Assembly: GCA_003354225.1 (NCBI GenBank)
Contig: PIVH01000726.1
Span: forward strand, 1-5,101
Length of the DNA stretch: 5,101 nt
Reading direction: 5' to 3'
Origin: Globobulimina sp.
Lineage: Eukaryota > Foraminifera > Rotaliida
Below the pieces are notes generated by a model. It saw nothing but the letters and a program-made list of their open reading frames with translations. It was not told the DNA's origin and did no database searches. Both the position numbers and the translations under genes were made by a program. Positions within the stretch are counted from its first letter, which is position 1; the number at the start of each line of letters is the position of its first letter. Positions 1-5,101 of this stretch are shown piece after piece.

Positions 1-599
1 CATCTGCCAATACAATCTCATACGTTCCATTCATATCAAACACATCTAAATCATATTCGTGGTCAGTAACATTAGTATTATTTACATCTGCATCGTAATC
101 TTCTTCTAAATCTAAACCTAAATAAATCAACCTTTGGATGTTTATATCTTTATTCATAAATTTGCAATAAAGGTTTGATTGAATGGGATTGAATTCGTCT
201 AGTTTATTATATTGGATATGAACGGAGTTGTTACCTTTTTTAAATAACAAACAACATAAACAACACGGATATAGCAACAAACAACACAGAAAAGAGTGTC
301 TAACTTGAAAGTCTGTTGCTAATTAGGTGGTAATTGGAATCATTCGTGGTTGAAATATAAAATCCAGTTTTAAAATACGAAGCTTTCAGTAGATTGGCAT
401 TATCTTTTTGAATGTACCAAATGGGGGACATTGTTGTTTCAGAATTTGATTCATAAGACAGCTCGAAATTTATTTCAATTTTTTCATTTGCATTTGATAG
501 TATGAGCTCATTGGCTGACATTAATGTTGATAACGATATTGCACATATTAACAGTGTTCGTAGACTGGCTTGATAGCGAACATAATGCCCAAATGCCAT
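1..599 (-). CDS. Secreted or surface protein of unknown function, 5' part (two exons, partial)
   Basis: I do not recognise this gene. The first ATG, at 599, lies in an ACCATGG context and opens a frame to a TAG at 302-300. The first ~40 residues include a short basic stretch and a hydrophobic core (LLICAISLSTLMSA), a likely signal peptide. After it comes a polar segment that looks beta-rich. A second open frame runs from about 322 to the left edge. Removing 235-304 as an intron (GTTAGA to AAAAAG, 70 nt) joins the two frames at an interrupted Ser codon (exons 599-305 and 234-1), giving about 176 visible residues. Exon 2 is acidic and has several N-glycosylation sequons (NNS, NNT, NVT, NGT), which fits an extracellular location. 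The W-Y pair in exon 1 and the D...LYCKF pattern in exon 2 faintly recall an Ig-like fold, but no first-strand Cys is visible. The C-terminus is missing, so membrane anchoring cannot be judged. Confidence 0.6.
235..304 (-). other. Probable spliceosomal intron, 70 nt
   Basis: On the minus strand this segment starts GTTAGA and ends TTTAAAAAAG. It is T-rich through most of its length, with a pyrimidine-like tract before the acceptor. Removing it shifts the frame by exactly the amount needed to connect the signal-peptide frame, which otherwise stops at 300-302, to the downstream open frame. Read through in the second frame it would encode a Cys/Leu-rich hydrophobic stretch (LCCLLLYPCCLCCLLF). A transmembrane helix using a different splice is therefore the main alternative. 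Downstream glycosylation sequons favour the intron. Confidence 0.55.
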
Positions 600-677
600 G
601 GTTTGATTGGTTTCACAAGGACACAACTGATGCTTTAGTAAAAACTTTTACACACTCCAGTGATAGTGACATTTATC
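600..677. promoter_or_regulatory. Compact divergent promoter region
   Basis: Only 78 bp separate the ATG of the leftward gene (599) from the ATG of the rightward phosphatase-like gene (678), so both promoters and both 5' leaders must be here or overlap coding sequence. Visible elements are ATTGG at 606-610 (an inverted CCAAT core), and a perfect inverted repeat at 638-651 (GTAAAA, 2-nt spacer, TTTTAC). No convincing TATA box is seen. The role of these short motifs is inference. Confidence 0.4.
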
Positions 678-2393
678 ATGGAGCTCTTGCGTTTGTTAGT
701 ATGGTCGTTATGCTTTCAACATATAACTGAATCTTTAGTAAATATTGCAACCAACAAAGAAGCTTGGTATTGCAATAGAAAACCATTAGATTTGCATCCA
801 ATATCCGCATTATCAAATAATGATTTGCTACGCATAAATAAATTAAAGCAATTACATGTGATGACCAGACATGGAAGTCGAACACATTCGGAAAACCTAC
901 AAAAATACTTCCCAAACAATACACAATATTATCACTGCAACATATCAACCATTACATCGAGAATCGAATACAACGATGAACAAAATAAAAATAAATACTT
1001 TGTCTCAATGCTCAAGCAATACGAGTATAACAATCAATATTTATTGCATTCAAATTGTCAACGAATGCAATCATATCCATCATTAATTCAACAGCATCAG
1101 CAAAATGCACAAATTCTAATCAATGCATATATGAATAATAATGATGAGCCTTCGCAATTATTTAATATCTATGAATTGAACAAACAATTCCAAACGCAAC
1201 AAAATATAAAAACATACACCTCGAATAAAGAAAGGTGTATGCTCTCAACAATGACTCTCATATCAACGTTATTAAACATTTCAGCCTCAAATGATACATT
1301 AATATCGCCGACGATAACAACCATAACAAATGATTTGGACACGAATCCATACGAATCTCCCAAAAATGTTCTATGTCTAGAAAATGAACAATTTAATGAG
1401 TGGGAAAATAAATATATCTCTGACATAACTGACAATTTTATCGCAGCAAAACATGACCAAATACTGTCACAATATGATGGTGTTTTAAACGAATATATGG
1501 AACAAGGCGGCAAAATAATAAATGAGTCGAGCTCGAACTCAATTTATAAGTATAATGATCCCGGTTTTCATGTGACATTTTATTATTGCAATGGCTTTGA
1601 TATTCCATTGCGGAATGATACATTTTGGGGAATGGTGGCCGCAAACTATCAACGTTTTGTCGCTATTCATCCAAATAAAAGCAGCAAGGATAAGAATGAA
1701 AGAGAATATGCGACAAAGAAGGAATGCTATAATCATTTCTTAGCCATTCCAATGTACAGTCGCTATTTTGGTGACATTTATGCATTGATAAATAATGAAG
1801 AAAATTCTAAGAAATTTATTTTACATTCGGCGCATGATTCGTCTATAAAATGGTTCTTGAATGGTTTGGGTTTGCATGATGGCATTATTCCGTATTTCGC
1901 ACAAATGTTTACATTAGAAATTTATGCGGCAAATCTTGATGGAAATAATAAATATAATTCTGATCGGAATATTACATATTTGTTTAGATGGACAAACAAA
2001 GGAAAGTTTGTTGGATATGAATATTGTAAACAGGAATATGAGGCAACTAACGGCGAGTTGTGTGATTTGAATATTTTGCTAAATAATGGATTTAAAGATG
2101 TTAATGTAACACAGAGGGATTGGGCAACAAATAAATGTAAAACATTGTTGGATGACTGTGTCTGTGGATATTGCAATGAGAATACGGATGGTAAAGGATG
2201 GATATTTGAGCAAATTAGTTTTATAATTGGGTTATTCTCTGGTTTGATAGCATTTGCTTTGTGTCTTTTAGTTATGAAATATGCAAAAAGTAAATTAAAA
2301 TCAACACAAAGAAACCGAACTTATCAACAAGCGCTTGATATCTCTGACATTGAAATGGAAGACAAATTGGAGAATGCAACAATAACTAAATGA
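678..2393 (+). CDS. Histidine acid phosphatase family protein, single-pass membrane protein with altered active-site residues
   Basis: This is a 571-residue member of histidine phosphatase clade 2 (acid phosphatase/phytase type); the family hydrolyses phosphomonoesters through a phosphohistidine. The ATG at 678 (TCATGGA context) is preferred because the same frame has no ATG between it and the upstream stop at 639-641. Residues 1 to ~20 form a hydrophobic leader. The nucleophile motif RHGSRTH is at residues 64-70 and the proton-donor motif HSAHD at 383-387, followed by a family-like segment (FLNGLGL, then FTLEIYAAN). Nine luminal N-glycosylation sequons and a Cys cluster (~487-499) precede one transmembrane helix (~508-533) and a ~38-residue basic-then-acidic cytosolic tail. 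This is the topology of lysosomal acid phosphatase. Two oddities: the usual final Pro of RHGxRxP is His, and the Arg of the family's RST/RAS-x-x-x-R motif appears to be Tyr180 in YTSNKER. Reduced or altered activity is possible. Convergent with the receptor gene, 54 bp between stops. Substrate unknown. Confidence 0.88.
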   Translation: MELLRLLVWSLCFQHITESLVNIATNKEAWYCNRKPLDLHPISALSNNDLLRINKLKQLHVMTRHGSRTHSENLQKYFPNNTQYYHCNISTITSRIEYNDEQNKNKYFVSMLKQYEYNNQYLLHSNCQRMQSYPSLIQQHQQNAQILINAYMNNNDEPSQLFNIYELNKQFQTQQNIKTYTSNKERCMLSTMTLISTLLNISASNDTLISPTITTITNDLDTNPYESPKNVLCLENEQFNEWENKYISDITDNFIAAKHDQILSQYDGVLNEYMEQGGKIINESSSNSIYKYNDPGFHVTFYYCNGFDIPLRNDTFWGMVAANYQRFVAIHPNKSSKDKNEREYATKKECYNHFLAIPMYSRYFGDIYALINNEENSKKFILHSAHDSSIKWFLNGLGLHDGIIPYFAQMFTLEIYAANLDGNNKYNSDRNITYLFRWTNKGKFVGYEYCKQEYEATNGELCDLNILLNNGFKDVNVTQRDWATNKCKTLLDDCVCGYCNENTDGKGWIFEQISFIIGLFSGLIAFALCLLVMKYAKSKLKSTQRNRTYQQALDISDIEMEDKLENATITK

Positions 2394-2447
2394 CGTTGAC
2401 AGAAGAAAATAAATAAATAAAATATTTGAAATTTAAATTAATAGATT
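2394..2447. terminator. Shared 3' region of convergent genes with overlapping AATAAA signals
   Basis: The 54 bp between the stop codons is almost entirely A/T. On the plus strand three overlapping AATAAA hexamers lie at 2408-2413, 2412-2417 and 2416-2421, 15-28 nt after the TGA of the phosphatase-like gene; these are probable polyadenylation signals. The minus strand has no exact AATAAA here (only variants such as AATATT), so the receptor transcript either uses a variant signal or extends into the antisense of the phosphatase gene. Confidence 0.5.
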
Positions 2448-5101
2448 TTACAAGCGACTCGGATGAATATTTAGAAAATCCGACCTGTCGCTATCTTCCA
2501 GTGGTGTAATAGATATATTTCTTTTTGAGGCAATTGAGAGTTCAGAGCTAGTTTTCAGTGATTCTTCGATATCTGCTGAATTTTCAAAATCCTTTTGGAA
2601 TGAAGCTTTGTTTAAAAAAGAGATGATTGCACTTCCTTTCCTCTCGCCTGAGGGTGGTTCAATTATTGTATTTATAGAATAGCCAAATTTTGCTAAATAT
2701 ACCTCAATTTTACTCAGATTCTCTTTAGACAATGAAGGGTCCAAATTGAGATCATCCAAAACAACGGTAGTGAGACCTGGTATATCTTGTGGATGATGTA
2801 CTGAATAACCATATTTTTTCAGATATTTCTGAATTTTATGTATATTTTCTTTAGTCATTGTCGATGTTCTGATCATCAATATTTCTTCAACGATATCAGG
2901 AGAATATTCAATGCCTTTGTGGATTGCAATGAATTTGGGCAAAGATATTGAGATAACAACCACATAAATCACTATTATAATCATGATATTTTGATAAAAG
3001 CACTTTGTGACGGGATCAGAGGATACCAACGGAAACAATGCCTCTTGGAATAATAAGAAAAGCATACCAATTATGGTTATAATTGAAATCATTCGGAATT
3101 CATTGAATTTAATACTTAAATGGCGCATATTCCATGATATTTTGGCGAGGTATAAGAAACCAATCAACTCCATTACTAATAATGCGGTGTACCAATCCAT
3201 AAATGTTTCATTCCATACACAGACTTCTGGAAAGATGACGCTTTCAAACACAATGGTTTCCATTCGCATCGGATAAAAAAATAATAAAATACACAAATAC
3301 ATCAATACCACCAATAAGGCGGTCAACAATCTGATAAATAATGATATATTTGCAATTTGCTTCGGTTTTTTGCCCAGTTCTGCTGCATTTATATAATATT
3401 TCAATCGCCACATTTTCAATAATAATGAACCGAACATGATGATGAATGCAATTTGGAATAAAATTGGTCGCGATGTGTTTGATAAAAACGGGATTATGAA
3501 ACCAATCAAAGCGCCAAATAACATCATTAATAATATTTCATATGATGTTGCTTTAAAAACCTGTTCTGAGCGATTTCTCAAAACTTTCATCATTAATATA
3601 ACAACAAATACAATGCCAAATGCAGATAATATGTCAGATATTTGACCGACTGACTTTTCAAAAGATTCATCTTTTGATTTGGCGCAATATTCCAACGCAT
3701 ACTCCATCCCGAATTGATCAATGATTATATCATCAATATCACCAAACATTGTATTTTTACCTTTTAAAATTGCTCGAGTTCGATCATTGGAATCAGTTGT
3801 TTTAGTGAGTAATTCTAATATCGTATTATCGGAGACGTGCTCACAAAAATGATTCAAATCGTGGCCATGATCCATATCGCGACCATCCGGACACATTGCA
3901 TGTGTGATCCAGGCATCCCACTTTGATTCAAATTGATGCAGCCATTTACATGAATAATCGAGATTTTGTTGTGCGTTTTCAACATTTATGCCATGATCTG
4001 TGTGTATTGCATTATAAATCGAATTATAATCATCCGCAGACATTTCAGTTGCAATCAGAAAATCATAGGCAAATTTCGATAGATATCGAATGTTTTCATT
4101 AATTGCCTTAAATACATATTCAACTTTGTTCAATGCAGAATCCTGTGGAATTGAGATATGTTTCCAATTTGCAGAGACTTCAAAAATTGATGGCGTCCAA
4201 ATCTCATAAAGTGCGCGGGTTTGATTTTCTAAATGCTTTTGCCATAAATCGGTTGCTAATATGTTCCAATTGGCACCGAGATATTTTACATTCCATTTTA
4301 AATTATGTTCATTAATTAATTCTGAATGTAAATGATAACTGTATTGCGGTATAAATGTTAAAATGGACAAACATTCTGATTGTGACTCAGCACTGCATTG
4401 GGATGGATAAAATGTGCCATTATAAATCTGGTTTTGTGTATCATTCAAACATCCATTCGGCCATTCGAGCCATCCATCAGTTTCATCATAACACATTCCA
4501 CCATTTTCAACTTGCGAGGATGGAGTCATTGCATTGATTATTTCTGATTCAACGATGGATCCACGCAACCAAACAGGCGCAGATAATGGTTATTTAAATA
4601 AAACGCATTGCACTCAAATGGCAAATTTTCCGTCAACAACACAAAACCTTCTTCGATGTTGCCATCGTCGTCGTCATTATCCACAAAACCGTCCTCCAAG
4701 TCGCCGTATTCAGGGTACATCCGATCGCCGTACGTATACACTCCCTTTACAAAGTCGCCAGACTCTCGCCACACTTTGTAAGGTGAGACACTGCATAGCC
4801 CCCAACCCTCAATCCACGCATCCTCCGTCGCCATGTTGTACAGCTGCGACACGGGCGGTACTCGCACATCGATACTATTATAAATCAAATCGTACGGCAT
4901 AAACCATTGCAGAATATGCCGCCACTCAAATCGTTCTGTATCACCTGACCGGGGTGGACATATAACGGATGATTCAAATCCGGACAATTGTACCCTAACT
5001 CGCTCATATCCTCAAAGTCGCCAAAACGATGGTCCATACTGCCACCGCCGTAATCTTCGTGGATGGCGGTATCCCAATAAAAGCGAGTGGGACGCCCGAA
5101 A
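2448..5101 (-). CDS. Class C (GABA-B-like) GPCR with OpuAC/ProX-type solute-binding ectodomain, 5' partial
   Basis: Residue numbers here count from 4568, the start of the main open segment (4568-2448, TAA at 2450-2448); this is not a start codon. Residues ~58-225 resemble an OpuAC/ProX betaine/choline-binding protein: a Cys-containing lobe (SECLSILTFIPQYSYH), a KYLGANWNILATDL segment, RALYEIWTPSIF, and a helical lobe ending in KWLHQFESKWDAWI. Seven hydrophobic helices follow at ~306-328, 341-362, 367-389, 409-431, 457-478, 492-514 and 526-549. Class C/GABA-B features include FKATSYE before helix 2, FGSLLLKMWR at the end of helix 3 (Lys385), C...W in loop 2, NEFRMI before helix 6 and LPKF after helix 7. 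The 157-residue tail holds an internal duplication and a Ser-rich end. Upstream, coding continues in a second frame (about 4924-4541) and a third (5100 to about 4925), each needing a net two-base shift. The signal peptide lies beyond the window. Family role: ligand-activated G-protein signalling at the plasma membrane. Ligand inferred only. Confidence 0.85.
2670..2732 (-). repeat. Receptor tail repeat, copy 2
   Basis: Encodes 21 residues including KENLSKIEVYLAKFGYSI (residues 613-633 of the main segment). It matches copy 1 at 11 of 21 residues, with mostly conservative changes elsewhere, and at 44 of 63 bases by my count. It follows an acidic stretch (DDLNLDPS) and looks like an amphipathic helix ending in a G-Y-S turn. 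Confidence 0.6.
2796..2858 (-). repeat. Receptor tail repeat, copy 1
   Basis: Encodes 21 residues including KENIHKIQKYLKKYGYSV (residues 571-591), about 20 residues after the last membrane helix. The second copy begins 42 residues later in the same frame. The divergence suggests an old in-gene duplication, kept perhaps as a pair of cytosolic helices. I recognise no named domain. Confidence 0.6.
4511..4592 (-). other. Frame junction in receptor gene, probable short intron (boundaries unresolved)
   Basis: The upstream coding frame ends at TAA 4540-4538, while the main receptor frame is closed upstream by TAA at 4592-4590, so the switch must lie close to this interval. Two GT-AG candidates restore the frame: 4569-4544 (26 nt) or 4569-4511 (59 nt), both with donor GTTGCG. 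Neither has a strong pyrimidine tract. The ATG at 4529 could start the main segment only without a signal peptide, which does not suit an extracellular domain. A sequencing or assembly indel is the alternative. Confidence 0.45.
4885..4990 (-). other. Second frame junction in receptor gene, intron or sequence error
   Basis: From the right edge the frame starting at 5100 is open for 71 codons to TGA 4887-4885. The next coding frame is plausible from about 4950 or 4924 leftwards (FEWRHILQWFMPYD) and has no ATG upstream. GT-AG candidates of 41 nt (starting GTCCGG, ending GGTCAG) and 20 nt (starting GTGATA, ending TTTGAG) both restore the frame. I cannot choose between them, and an indel remains possible. 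Confidence 0.4.

Noticed and set aside
600-626. Start of the left gene at TTG 626
   Set aside because: The ATG at 599 sits in an ACCATGG context and leads straight to a signal peptide; the upstream nine codons add nothing recognisable.
660-677. Phosphatase start upstream of 678 at a GTG
   Set aside because: A non-ATG start is unlikely in a eukaryotic nuclear gene when a well-placed ATG with good context lies six codons downstream.
524-730. Plus-strand open frame of 68 codons across the divergent promoter
   Set aside because: It runs antisense to the signal-peptide exon and overlaps the phosphatase start in another frame; its composition looks like a shadow of those genes.
1169-1736. Several minus-strand open frames inside the phosphatase gene
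   Set aside because: They overlap one another and a clearly conserved coding frame, so they are shadows.
2448-4529. Receptor starting at the ATG at 4529
   Set aside because: The protein would have no signal peptide despite an extracellular solute-binding domain, and coding-like sequence continues upstream in the adjacent frame.
4538-4543. Euplotes-type +1 frameshift at AAA TAA
   Set aside because: The downstream receptor frame needs a +2 or -1 shift rather than +1, in-frame TGA is not clearly used as Cys, and the phosphatase gene seems to end at TGA. A short intron or indel is simpler.
4534-4902. Plus-strand open frame of 122 codons opposite the receptor ectodomain
   Set aside because: The product is Arg/Pro/Thr-rich without domain character, as expected for the complement of a GC-rich coding exon; the minus-strand reading continues a recognisable receptor.

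Overview
The window looks like a gene-dense, AT-rich nuclear fragment of a unicellular eukaryote (a protist or alga; I cannot name the lineage). Signs are secretory leaders and N-glycosylation sequons, a class C seven-helix receptor, AATAAA motifs, ATG contexts resembling Kozak sites, at least one probable short spliceosomal intron, and no bacterial promoters, ribosome binding sites or operons. The two long reading frames end at TGA and TAA under the standard code, and nothing requires reassigned stops. Intergenic space is very small: 78 bp between divergent starts and 54 bp between convergent stops.

Layout, left to right. (1) Minus strand, 1-599: the 5' part of a secreted or surface protein of unknown function, with a signal peptide and a probable 70-nt intron at 235-304; it runs off the left edge. 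(2) 600-677: a compact divergent promoter. (3) Plus strand, 678-2393: a single-pass membrane protein of the histidine acid phosphatase family. It has the RHG and HD motifs, but two conserved active-site positions appear changed. (4) 2394-2447: a minimal shared 3' region. (5) Minus strand, 2448-5101, with the N-terminus beyond the right edge: a large receptor whose ectodomain resembles a glycine-betaine/choline-type ABC substrate-binding protein (OpuAC/ProX-like). This is joined to a class C, GABA-B-like seven-helix domain and a tail with a diverged internal duplication. Its 5' portion (about 4640-5101) is much richer in GC and changes reading frame twice, so introns or sequence errors must be assumed there.

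The most interesting element is the receptor: a bacterial-type solute-binding module on a eukaryotic GPCR, lacking the usual helix-3 cysteine and carrying an uncharacterised duplicated tail motif. The convergent phosphatase-like protein is also a membrane protein with its large domain outside the cytosol. A link such as an ectophosphatase releasing a ligand that the receptor senses is only speculation. No tRNA, rRNA, CRISPR, transposon or origin could be recognised.
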